Below, in pieces: positions 47,201 through 54,032 of a stretch of 64,000 nt of DNA; the stretch's first letter is position 1; every line of letters starts with the position of its first letter. This stretch comes from Candidatus Zhuqueibacterota bacterium (GTDB taxonomy: Bacteria; Zhuqueibacterota; Zhuqueibacteria; Zhuqueibacterales; Geothermadaptataceae). Location of the stretch: assembly GCA_030950365.1 (NCBI GenBank), contig JAUZRQ010000077.1:27398-91397 (forward strand). The letters are read 5' to 3'. A program made the translations under genes and the position numbers. The notes below the pieces were generated by a model. It was not told the DNA's origin, did no database searches, and worked only from the letters and a program-made list of their open reading frames with translations.

Positions 47201-49721
47201 AATTGATAAGATAACTGCCGGCTGGAAAATCTACCAGCGTATTGGAGGTGGTGGTCTCCCAAACCGGAAAGCTCACGGTGCTACCGTTTTCGGTTTTTTG
47301 TTCAAACACGGAGACCTTGTAATTCACCGCACCGGGTACTTCATCCCACTGGAAAGTGATGGTTTCTCCGGTGATCAGCGAACTGTCTGCCGGAGCCACC
47401 AGTTTGGGTGGCGACAGGTTAGATGGAATATCCACCACAAACTCGTTTACACTACCCTGCACTTCGGAGGTGAATGCCGGATGGTTGCCGTAATTATTCA
47501 GCACCATGAAATTGTAGGTCAGGCCCGTCATCAGCGGCGGCGGGGTACCATTGGTGGCGTTGAAAAAGCCGGACGGATCCACATCACCGTAGCGAATAGA
47601 CGTGTTGGGCGTAATGGCCTGCCAGATGATGTTCGCGCCTTTGACGGTGGTCTGGCCGTTGGCGTCCTCGGTGATCTCCACCGGTTGATCCGATACCACG
47701 ATGTGGTAATACGGCACGCCATCCACGGGTTGCCACTGGAACACGGGCGTCGGGTCGGTCACCGTGCCCAGCGGCGCGATCACATCCGGGGCGTTTTGCG
47801 CCTCGATGATAATCTGGAATTCGCTTGAAGCGTATTCATCGGCCGAAATCGTGGCATCTGGTGAATTGGTGATGATACCATAGTAAATACCCGGATTGGC
47901 CATGCCGACATTCTGTGGTATGAACTTCACGCTCCTGGAGGTGCCGTCTTCGGGAATACTACCAAGGGTGTAATCGCCAGGTGAGGTACCGAAGCGGAAG
48001 TAGCAATCCAGCGAAATGACCTCATCCCAGCTCAGGGTCACCTCCGTGGCTGGCGGCAGCAGGCCGAGCGGATGCGGGATAATGGCATACGGCAGGTCCT
48101 GCTCCACCACCGTAACCTGCCAGGTGTAAATATCGGCGAACTGGTTGTCGGTTACCGCAACTTGAATCACGTTGCTGCCGAGGTGCGTATTATTAGCGGT
48201 GAAGGTGAAGCTGCTGCCGGTGTTGGTTTGCGCCACGCCATTGAGATACCAGGTGTACAGCAGATTATCGCCGTCGCTATCGGTGGCGGTCACCGAAAAC
48301 GCCTGGCTCTGGCCAGATTTCATGGAAAAGAATTGCTCCGGCGAGCTCGAGGTGATGCGTGGCGGATGGTTGGTCAGCCCGGCCTGCGGCGCGATGGTCA
48401 CCGTCACGGTGCTGCTAGCCGGGATGGTTACATCCACGGCGATGAGCTTGATACCGGTTCCGGCATCGCGCTCGAAAGCCACCGTGCCGCCGTTCACTGT
48501 ATATGGCGCAAAGGCCGAAGGCACATAAAAACGCACTCGTGCGCCGGGGAACTCTACCGTGTTGTTGTTCACGATGGTAGCGGTTATTTCCGGATTGGTA
48601 CCGTTGTTGATCGGTGAGTAGCTTATCTGCAACTGGTTGTAGCGAATGACTTTGGTCCAGACAAGCTGATCATTTTCAAAACGCAGCAGCCGGTATTCGC
48701 CATTGTATTCGTACGAACCGAAACCGCCATCCATGGTAGCGCCGGTGGAAATGCTGTGGGTGCCATTACCGATGATGGTTTCGGAATTGGTATGCTCATG
48801 GCCCCAGAGCAGCAGCTCCAGGTCGTTGGTGTTTACAAAATTGGCATCGATCTGATTTTGCACGTCGTAATGATAAAACAGCACCCGCATGGGGTCGCCG
48901 CGGGTCACGGATTGCGATAGCACATTCTGCGCCCACTGGAGCTGTTCGGTGGTGAAGCTCTGCGTGGGCAGCTCCCACTCTTGCAGGCCCACGTAAACAT
49001 GATTGCCATACTGGAAGGAGAAATCCATGGTTTTGCCGAAGTACTTCTCCCACCAGGTGCGGTTTTCGCTGTTATCCTGAAACACCTGCAGGTCGTGGCC
49101 GCCGGCCGTCACAAACACCGGTACTTCGAAGCGGGAAAGCGCGTCCTGCGCAACCTGAAAATACCGCTCCTGCGCCGCTTCTTCAGTCAAATCGCCGGTA
49201 TGGATCACAAATTCAGGATTGATCAGATTGATTTCTTCGACGATTTTCAAGAATTCGGTCAACGTGTTGTAATCCAGATTGGCGCGGCGGTCGAGGTGCG
49301 AATCGGTGATGTGCACGATGGTGTAGCTGTTCTTCGGCGCCTCGATGACCTTCACCGCATGTTTTGCCGTATCCGCCACGTCGCTGGCTGTCACCACCAG
49401 ATCGAACAGTTCGGGGGTGATGCTGGTTGGCACCTGCGCGGTGAGCGACCAGACGCCTGCGGTACCGTCATACTGCGTGTCGGTAATGGTGAGCGTGTGC
49501 TCCACGCCCTGTCCCAGCAGTTTCGCGGCCCAGCCCGTGGTGCTCTGACCGCTCTGGCACTCGATGGTGAATGATGCCCCTTTCTTCACGATGGCCGGCA
49601 AATTGAGCAGAGGGCGCTGAATCGCACCCACCGGCTCGGCGGATTGCACCTTTGGCGGTGCGGCCATCCATACGAGTGAAGCCAAAAACCAGACAACGTG
49701 CAAATTCCTTATACCTTTCAC
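41208..49721 (-). CDS. Giant surface protein: metallophosphatase + CarboxypepD_reg-like repeats + FlgD-like tail
   Basis: A 2837-aa exported protein starting with GTG 49721 after AAGGAG, with a signal peptide (GIRNLHVVWFLASLVWMAA). Residues ~135-350 are a calcineurin-like metallophosphatase: D-x-H in HITDSHLD (137-144), HTGD (173-176), GGHD (207-210, where most have GNHD), FYHYD (282-286) and GHEH (307-310). Residues ~400-860 are PKD/fibronectin-like Ig modules (SATDSDGDNLLYTWYLNG, FQWDEVPGAVNYKVSVFE). Residues ~870-2215 hold about 16 carboxypeptidase-regulatory-like units of ~84 aa (ISGRVT..G.P..GATV..., G.Y.L....GTY.L.A.K.GY). The rest is Ig-like and ends in a FlgD-like domain (FLPSPFSPKRG, IYNMRGDLVRTL, WDGTTDDGRLARNGRY), the type IX sorting class. 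Likely a long surface fibre carrying an N-terminal phosphoesterase. Confidence 0.88.
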   Translation of the reverse strand: MKGIRNLHVVWFLASLVWMAAPPKVQSAEPVGAIQRPLLNLPAIVKKGASFTIECQSGQSTTGWAAKLLGQGVEHTLTITDTQYDGTAGVWSLTAQVPTSITPELFDLVVTASDVADTAKHAVKVIEAPKNSYTIVHITDSHLDRRANLDYNTLTEFLKIVEEINLINPEFVIHTGDLTEEAAQERYFQVAQDALSRFEVPVFVTAGGHDLQVFQDNSENRTWWEKYFGKTMDFSFQYGNHVYVGLQEWELPTQSFTTEQLQWAQNVLSQSVTRGDPMRVLFYHYDVQNQIDANFVNTNDLELLLWGHEHTNSETIIGNGTHSISTGATMDGGFGSYEYNGEYRLLRFENDQLVWTKVIRYNQLQISYSPINNGTNPEITATIVNNNTVEFPGARVRFYVPSAFAPYTVNGGTVAFERDAGTGIKLIAVDVTIPASSTVTVTIAPQAGLTNHPPRITSSSPEQFFSMKSGQSQAFSVTATDSDGDNLLYTWYLNGVAQTNTGSSFTFTANNTHLGSNVIQVAVTDNQFADIYTWQVTVVEQDLPYAIIPHPLGLLPPATEVTLSWDEVISLDCYFRFGTSPGDYTLGSIPEDGTSRSVKFIPQNVGMANPGIYYGIITNSPDATISADEYASSEFQIIIEAQNAPDVIAPLGTVTDPTPVFQWQPVDGVPYYHIVVSDQPVEITEDANGQTTVKGANIIWQAITPNTSIRYGDVDPSGFFNATNGTPPPLMTGLTYNFMVLNNYGNHPAFTSEVQGSVNEFVVDIPSNLSPPKLVAPADSSLITGETITFQWDEVPGAVNYKVSVFEQKTENGSTVSFPVWETTTSNTLVDFPAGSYLINSTYIWKVLAWDEAGGGVQSENFMFSYATTVATLKVRTKTTSGAYLPRVEVTVTPIEGSADIVPLVTDNTGYAIKVLRDGTYQLTARKDGYETTTVDAVLAVDPYPDSPDGDTIVEIVLPESPASITGRAYNVATGVGVANATVIATNTTSGDQKTVSTDADGNFLIGVSSGTWDVYAKKTGYLASATQTVTVEAGSSVNLGANALGLTLNQGTLSGVVKTTTGKALQGATVTAYTGSDTVITKTAANGSYQFTLTGGTWTVKAEKTGYVSPSPQSKTVPANGVATADFSLTARANLVTGYVTDGNKSIPNATVTATPDAGTPVSTTTNNLGQYSLSLGSGTFTLSASKSGYTNQADVQVSLTVGETVSGVDFTLVPNPSSISGRVTTDGVNGVAGATVTNGTVSAVTTSTGNFTLSLPEGTHTLYATKPGYATSESQVITLLPGQALTGLEFRITPNAATITGTITGNGLPVFQATITASGDNGSFQTTTNEQGQYSISLSPGTYNISATKSGYLDATPQQVVANPGQTVPDIDFQLVLNKATLSGVVKNQAGDLLRNVTITAVNVNDAQDQNSTTTNVSGEYTLKVTAGKAYKLVAGKNGYATAEATLGTLAAGSATTQNFTLTSLPSSIAGTVRDTKGNALADVVIHAGQDSTQTNHLGNYVLYLSAGSYDVSAAKAGYDTGQQTVQINPGQNLTGVDFQLADNLASVRGSVNSATAPLEGVLVQLSGSQGSATATTNLQGKFFLDNLVPGTYQLSLSLSGYADKDTTLVLGKKASLDLALQLNRLTGTISGRVTAEGQPLADATITASSPEGSYTALSDPFGNFVLTGLPKTAYTLSAVKSGYSQPAAIANVIPDSNGLNFDLIPNKARLAGVVKDGDLVLENVQINIKGKAGNTGFATTGASGVFVIENLAADTYTLEATRQGFTMVQDSIVVVLPPGGSDSVVVALKPISLSIAGTVQAAGQGLANVTVELLGNNISQTTKTDADGKFNFGGLQPDQTYTVRTNIFKTGYTEADTVVQLGLQNVSNLVLSVVVVAGEIFGNVGTASASITAEHADGRTFSAISNSEGNYRITELPAGTYTVHATKNGYVTSPAQQQVTLTATGKQEVNFTLSANTGSIAGTVRNTTGEPLAGVSVTAVSDGNAPVTAATDSSGSYAMRDLPAGRTYTVIAELDGYSADPAQRQVTVQKHQTAAANFVLAKNTGTIKGRVVAQGGLALDKALVSVKNQDTGQSKSTWSGTDGRFEFQSLAAGQYLVSVSKGGYASEGDSLVTLGEGATVELTLTMESQTGAIRGFVRYRGRGLNQISVVASGPTEMSVKTGNDGAFRFGALPAGNYDLRAEKPGFPPIVLPGIEVQKDSEQLLPLDFPGGRIEWIFTDGAQPVPGVKIKVTPPKSQSIIIREAGREVFRGEIIDQSNIELAMQSSPDGRVATDSLRLAGVYHVSISKEGYLIPKPEHLVVDLGLDEFKTVTVPLVFRHDPVASANARDSIRIVMAYTKGLPAERVTSPQLWVKRIGAEAFTAKPMTATEDGWEAWILPHNQSGKVEYYLTAVYDNNGEPWEYVSDSHTINVNSKGILYQVRISPGNGVLQQGARVKLAARPMDDTGANLASAVESRGQVQWELASGDSTGRLEVDGQDPFRAYLWPEIEGQVKVRVKTTLDGLTKIGQAVFTSKKMELAGIDIQAPVQASNSEPIQLSFIATSTDSQSMRLDSEWRVDPPYAGQVSENGLFLPSDDFLGDVTVTLVDLTSQKEASVTINLVASVDSTTEKTFVDGTGLRLSFEKNSVRRRRQISLIRPTLADVKKYTRDYQVVGGVYQLLPVGATFEKAPKLSLPRVQTQLSGEPTLGWWEQTRLQWQPIQSVVSDSAVSAFIEAFAQFAVLVGNEPLGIHGLSFLPSPFSPKRGVLRIGYVLTSDVGRALVSIRIYNMRGDLVRTLLDRQVQFPGPHTELSLAWDGTTDDGRLARNGRYLVEVIAEDVSGKVRKVETIVLIK
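43080..47110 (-). repeat. Coding tandem repeats (about 16 carboxypeptidase-regulatory-like units)
   Basis: Inside the giant gene, diverged units of about 250 bp. Unit starts read, in order, TLKVRTKT, SITGRAYN, TLSGVVKT, LVTGYVTD, SISGRVTT, TITGTITG, TLSGVVKN, SIAGTVRD, SVRGSVNS, TISGRVTA, RLAGVVKD, SIAGTVQA, EIFGNVGT, SIAGTVRN, TIKGRVVA and AIRGFVRY. The units differ enough that recent tandem duplication is unlikely. Confidence 0.85.
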
Positions 49722-49868
49722 GGCTGCCTCTCCTTAGCTGCGTTGGTTTTCGATTTCGGCGGGTGTTTGCCACCCCCGGTTTAACGGCTGTTGGTCGCTT
49801 CTGAGCCACGCCTTCAAAAAATGCAGGCCTGGTGCATGGAACCGGTGCCGTGCACCGGTTCCGTCTAT

Positions 49869-51437
49869 TCAGAACCGATACAGAAACGAAAACTTTAAGA
49901 AGGATGCAGGCAATGCAACGAACAGGACATCCGCTTCCACATTGCGGATGAGCCAGAAACTCTTGCCCATGGCAAACGAGGGCAACATAATCCCGGACGT
50001 GGTATAGGTTTTGTTGGAATTGGCCTGATATGGAAAGCCCGATTTTACCTCATCCACGAAGGTGATACCGAAACCGAACCGGAACATCGGTTTCGGGTCC
50101 TGTCCCAGCAGATGCAGAACCACCGTTTCAGGACTCAGAAACCAGGCCACGGGAAACGTCATGCCGAAGCGAAATCCCTGTTTGAATTTCAGGCCTTGAT
50201 AATAGTGGAGGTAACTGTAGGCAAATTCACCCATATACTGCGTAAAATTCAACGCCATCAACGAACGTTGTCCGAGCTTTTTGCTGATACCAAAAGTGAT
50301 TGACTTTGGGAAAGACAGTACCAGCACCGAATCGGTCGGATTCTCGAAGCGCTCGGTTAGCGTGGGTTTGGCCAGATTGAGGCTGGTGACATCAAAAATT
50401 TCCGTATTGCCATCGCCGGAAATCAGGTTTTCTGCCTGCAACGCCGGAATGCGATTCTGCACAAACTCCATGTTGCCTTTCATCTCCAGATAGGGCGGTA
50501 GCGTCACGGCAAAATCGAAACTCCAGGTCTGTCCGGGCGCCCAGAGAGCGGAAAACGTGGCCCCCCAGGCCGTTCCCTGATACGAACCGACGGCCCATTG
50601 ATCGAGGGTGTTCTGTTCGCCATCCTGCCAACGGATACTGTTATCGTAGGGATCGTTGAACGCGTACTCCTGCCCGGCCACGGCGCCTTCCTGCCGCAGC
50701 AGCATGATGCCATCCAGTTTGAAAAAGGCGTTGAGGTCGAACCGTGCCGACAGCCAGTCCACGGTGGCACCGAAAGCAAAATGGTTCCCCAACCGCCGTG
50801 CATAACTGAACCCTGCCGACGTCGTATTCATATTCAAACGAATTGTCGGATTGATTTGCGTGGCAAACTGTACCACGGTCACGTTATCGCCGATGGCCTT
50901 GCGCGTTTCGATCATGGTGGCAAAGCCGTTGCCGAAAATATCCATCGACAGGGTGAATGGTCGGTACACGGCAAAGCCCACGTAACCGTATGGCGTGGGA
51001 ATGATCGCCCCGCCCGAGCCGGTCACGCCGGCCTGACCAAAATTGATGTCCAGTTCGGGATAGGTGATTTCGCTTTGTGGAACGTTGTAATCGGCCAGCG
51101 CGCTGTTGACGCCAGATTGGATGGATGGATCAAGGTCCACAAACGAACCCGCATTGAACTGCAGCGCCGGCGCGACATCGAACACAGCCATTGGCTTCTT
51201 GACCAGCGCCAGGGCCGCCGGATGACGAATAATGGTGGCGGGGTCGGCGCCACGGGCCGTCAGCACGCCGGCCATGCCTTCCGAGCGCAACCCGACGCCG
51301 CTAAACAGGGCACTCTGAAAATTGAAACGAATCTTGAAAGAACCGCCTTGGAAATAAGAGATCTTGAGATCGTCCTGGGCAAAAAGGGTTGAAACGGCCA
51401 GAACGGTTAATACCAGAAAATATTTCAACGGTTTCAT
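49869..51437 (-). CDS. FadL/OmpP1-like outer-membrane barrel protein
   Basis: A 522-aa barrel starting at ATG 51437 with GGGGAGAGG upstream (the frame opens five codons earlier) and a signal peptide (LKYFLVLTVLAVSTLFAQ). The N-terminal part has the FadL-like plug/early-strand pattern (SALFSGVGLRSEGMAGVLTA, DPATIIRHPAALALV, the latter a variant of the usual NPA). Strands follow throughout and the protein ends FSFLYRF with a C-terminal Phe. FadL-family proteins import hydrophobic compounds. Here it is the first gene of a three-gene same-strand run with the giant surface protein and the PorV/PorQ-family gene, so a secretion-related role is also possible. Confidence 0.75.
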   Translation of the reverse strand: MKPLKYFLVLTVLAVSTLFAQDDLKISYFQGGSFKIRFNFQSALFSGVGLRSEGMAGVLTARGADPATIIRHPAALALVKKPMAVFDVAPALQFNAGSFVDLDPSIQSGVNSALADYNVPQSEITYPELDINFGQAGVTGSGGAIIPTPYGYVGFAVYRPFTLSMDIFGNGFATMIETRKAIGDNVTVVQFATQINPTIRLNMNTTSAGFSYARRLGNHFAFGATVDWLSARFDLNAFFKLDGIMLLRQEGAVAGQEYAFNDPYDNSIRWQDGEQNTLDQWAVGSYQGTAWGATFSALWAPGQTWSFDFAVTLPPYLEMKGNMEFVQNRIPALQAENLISGDGNTEIFDVTSLNLAKPTLTERFENPTDSVLVLSFPKSITFGISKKLGQRSLMALNFTQYMGEFAYSYLHYYQGLKFKQGFRFGMTFPVAWFLSPETVVLHLLGQDPKPMFRFGFGITFVDEVKSGFPYQANSNKTYTTSGIMLPSFAMGKSFWLIRNVEADVLFVALPASFLKFSFLYRF

Positions 51438-51708
51438 GGAGCCTCTCCCCAATTAGAATTCTAAATTACTAATTGCATGTATCGCTATCTCAAGGGGAAA
51501 GGTTGAAACTTTTTTCAAAATTTTATTAACTTATTAGCCAAAATCCGGGAATTGAAATAGACGTGGAGGGGAAAACATGGAAAGGGCTAGACTTTCCAGA
51601 AGCCAGGCCCGCTGATTGAAGCCATTTGGGTACTGCCTACATTGGTTTATTTGTTCTTCCTGGCCACAAATGGTAGATCTTGCCACAAGCTGTTTTGCAA
51701 GCCCAGAC

Positions 51709-52722
51709 TCACTTGGCTGTGACCGGCTGGCTGGCCGCCAGCACCTGCTCGAAGGTGATGTTCGGGTCATAAAACACATAGCATATGGCCTTCACCTGCG
51801 AGCCGATGCCAAAGAAATACTTGATCTCCGTCGAGGTATTGCCGATGCGCCAGTCGATCCACTTGCGTTTGACGCCGCTGCCAGTATCCATGGCCTCGGT
51901 CAAGAACATGCGGCCGTCTTTAGCAATGATCACAATGAACGAGCGCGCCTGCGGTGCCCGCTTGCCTTCCGTGGCATACCGGCGGGTGAGCTGCTCACGG
52001 CGCCGCGTATTCGGCACTGACAGCGGGAAATCGAATGGGTTGACCGATACCGTATGCCAGTTCACCGCCTCCTGGCCGGAGGCCGTCAGGCCGTTGGGAT
52101 AGCGGGCTTTTGCGTAGGGAGTAAACACGTCGGGATTGTTTAAATTAGCGCGGATGAATTCGAACGGCCGCTTGCTGCGATACCGGAACGCATTGCAGCG
52201 GTAATTGTTTTTGAATCCGCGGCCCCCGGAGGTCCAGCCGGCTTTGCGCAACCGGGCATAATCGGTGACATAACGCTTGCCCTCCCATATCAGCAGGCCC
52301 GAACCGGCAATCATCACGCGGTCGAGAAAATAGGTGTACTGGAAATCCACCGGATCGATGTTTCGCTGCAACACGGCTTCACGCAGACAATTGGCCACCG
52401 AATCGATGTGGGTACGGTCGCTGCGAGCACGCAGGTAGTAGGTAATGCGCGCGTCCTGCATTTCCACGACCACTTTGCCATTTTTTTCCAACCATTCTAA
52501 GGATGAAATTAGATTGTCCGGTTGTCCTATAAAGGTTGATCTTTCAAGGATTGACAAACTGCGGTCGTCTTTATTGGTGTCGGCAGGTTTATCGGCCGGT
52601 ACGCTGGCGGCCGGTCGGTCGCTTTTGGGGAAGGGAGGCTCGTCCTTTTTCAGCCGCCGCGGCCCGCCCAGAATCATGAAAAGGGCAAGGCCACCGATCA
52701 AGATTTTTATCAGCGTTCCCAT
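51709..52722 (-). CDS. Membrane-anchored protein with a 3D-like (double-psi barrel) domain
   Basis: A 337-aa protein starting at ATG 52722, where a membrane anchor begins (LIKILIGGLALFMILGG). The 40 codons upstream are open but unlike coding sequence. A charged linker follows (DRPAASVPADKPADTNKDD), then a soluble domain. The C-terminal ~130 residues resemble the 3D domain of MltA/YuiC-type murein hydrolases: NGLTASGQEAVNWHTVSVNP, FDFPLSVPN, and EAMDTGSGVKRKWIDWRIGN with the Asp..Gly..Lys..Asp pattern. If correct it would be a peptidoglycan-active enzyme in the periplasm. The similarity was judged by eye, so the function is tentative. Confidence 0.55.
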   Translation of the reverse strand: MGTLIKILIGGLALFMILGGPRRLKKDEPPFPKSDRPAASVPADKPADTNKDDRSLSILERSTFIGQPDNLISSLEWLEKNGKVVVEMQDARITYYLRARSDRTHIDSVANCLREAVLQRNIDPVDFQYTYFLDRVMIAGSGLLIWEGKRYVTDYARLRKAGWTSGGRGFKNNYRCNAFRYRSKRPFEFIRANLNNPDVFTPYAKARYPNGLTASGQEAVNWHTVSVNPFDFPLSVPNTRRREQLTRRYATEGKRAPQARSFIVIIAKDGRMFLTEAMDTGSGVKRKWIDWRIGNTSTEIKYFFGIGSQVKAICYVFYDPNITFEQVLAASQPVTAK

Positions 52723-53209
52723 GATTTCAATCTCTTTAGTTTTTTGCAATTTAACATGCCTCTCTGCCAAAGGCAAGGCGAAAGTGCAGGGAGCCCAATA
52801 TCCGGCATAATTTCCGACGTTTTTGGGGTTCAAATTTTTCAAAACCGCGGAGACCGCCGAAGGGGCAGAGATACTTACCGCGACAACATTGGTTAATTTT
52901 TGGAGAGATGACTCGGGTCCTACACCGTCTTTGATAGTGTTTTTGTGGGAAAAAACATCAACACACGGTCAGAGACCGTGTGAGATCGATCACCCGTCAA
53001 AAACCGCGTAGCGGTGATATGTTGGTAGGCTTTGGACTGCCACCATGTCGTAAACCGCGTAGCGGTGACATGTCGCCTCAGCGCTCTCTGCGCCCCTGCG
53101 AGAGGATAGAGATATTCCCCGTCCGGCTGATTTGGGTTGCCATCCAACGCATCTTTTTGCATCTTGAAATGCCCTGAACGACGCATCCCAATCCAAAGGA
53201 GAAAATCCC
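52723..53209. other. Intergenic region with two copies of a 21-bp repeat
   Basis: No gene. It contains the repeats at 53001-53072 and the ribosome binding site (AAAGGAG) of the thioesterase gene. Confidence 0.5.
53001..53072 (+). repeat. Two copies of the ACCGCGTAGCGGTG repeat
   Basis: AAACCGCGTAGCGG + TGATATG at 53001-53021 and AAACCGCGTAGCGG + TGACATG at 53052-53072, 51 bp apart. A third copy lies inverted at 29803-29823. The core ACCGC-GTA-GCGGT is itself palindromic. Confidence 0.85.
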
Positions 53210-53962
53210 GTGTCCGACTATCCCCATTGGCAGGAGACCTTCCGCATTCGATCGTACGACATCGCTTCCAACGGCCTGCTACGCCTGGATGCCCTGTGCA
53301 ATTTTCTGCAGGAAAGCGCGGGTGGCCATGCGCGCGAACTGGGCGTGGCCGTGGAGCAACTGCTGCGCCGCAACTATACCTGGGTGCTGTCACGGCTGCA
53401 TGTCAGAATCGATCGCGTCCCCGGGTGGCGGCAGCCGTTGCGCATTCACACCTGGCCGGCGCAGGTGGATCGCCGCTATGCCGTGCGCGATTTTGAGCTG
53501 TATGTAGAGGGAGAAAAGGTGGCCACAGCCACCACCGCCTGGCTGTTCATCGATCTGGAGCGCAGGCGGCCCATTCGCCTGCCGGACGACATCACTGCAT
53601 TGCATCCCGATCCGCCGGTGCGCGCCCTGGTCGATCCATTTGCCCGGCTACCCGTCCCGGAGCAGGCGGATCACGAAGCCGTCGTCCAGGTATATTACCG
53701 GGACCTGGATTTGAATCGGCATACCAACAACGTGAGCTATGTGAGCTATTGCCTCGAAGCGCTGCCCGAACCGTTTCTGCACGAAAACGCGCCGACAGAG
53801 CTGGAAATCGAATTTCGGAACGAATCGCGGCGCGGCGACCGCCTGCTTTCGCGGGCAAACCTGCAGGGTGATGACGACCGCACCGAGGTGTTGCACCACC
53901 TGGTTCACGAAGCCACCGGTCAGGAAATCTGCCGTGCCATCACCCGCTGGCAGCGGAGATAA
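53210..53962 (+). CDS. Acyl-ACP thioesterase
   Basis: A 250-aa double hotdog-fold thioesterase of the FatA/FatB-like bacterial class, which releases fatty acids from acyl carrier protein. It starts with GTG 53210 after AAGGAG. The first hotdog has WQETFRIRSYDIASNGLLRL, LDALCNFLQESAGGHAREL and WVLSRLHVRIDRVPGWRQPL. The second has the catalytic stretch YYRDLDLNRHTNNVSYVSY (D-x-N-x-H-x-NN). It is alone on its strand, convergent with the propeller/toroid gene. Chain-length preference is unknown. Confidence 0.87.
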   Translation: MSDYPHWQETFRIRSYDIASNGLLRLDALCNFLQESAGGHARELGVAVEQLLRRNYTWVLSRLHVRIDRVPGWRQPLRIHTWPAQVDRRYAVRDFELYVEGEKVATATTAWLFIDLERRRPIRLPDDITALHPDPPVRALVDPFARLPVPEQADHEAVVQVYYRDLDLNRHTNNVSYVSYCLEALPEPFLHENAPTELEIEFRNESRRGDRLLSRANLQGDDDRTEVLHHLVHEATGQEICRAITRWQRR

Positions 53963-54032
53963 AAAAGGCGGGCGCCGTTTCGGTAGCCCGGCCTCTTGCG
54001 CAAATCAAAGCTTCGGATTGGAATTTCCTCAA

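Noticed and set aside
46638..47828. Long plus-strand open frame of ~396 codons inside the giant gene
   Set aside because: It is antisense to repeat-coding sequence with strong codon bias, lacks a ribosome binding site and family, and its His/Gly/Arg-rich composition is typical of a shadow frame.
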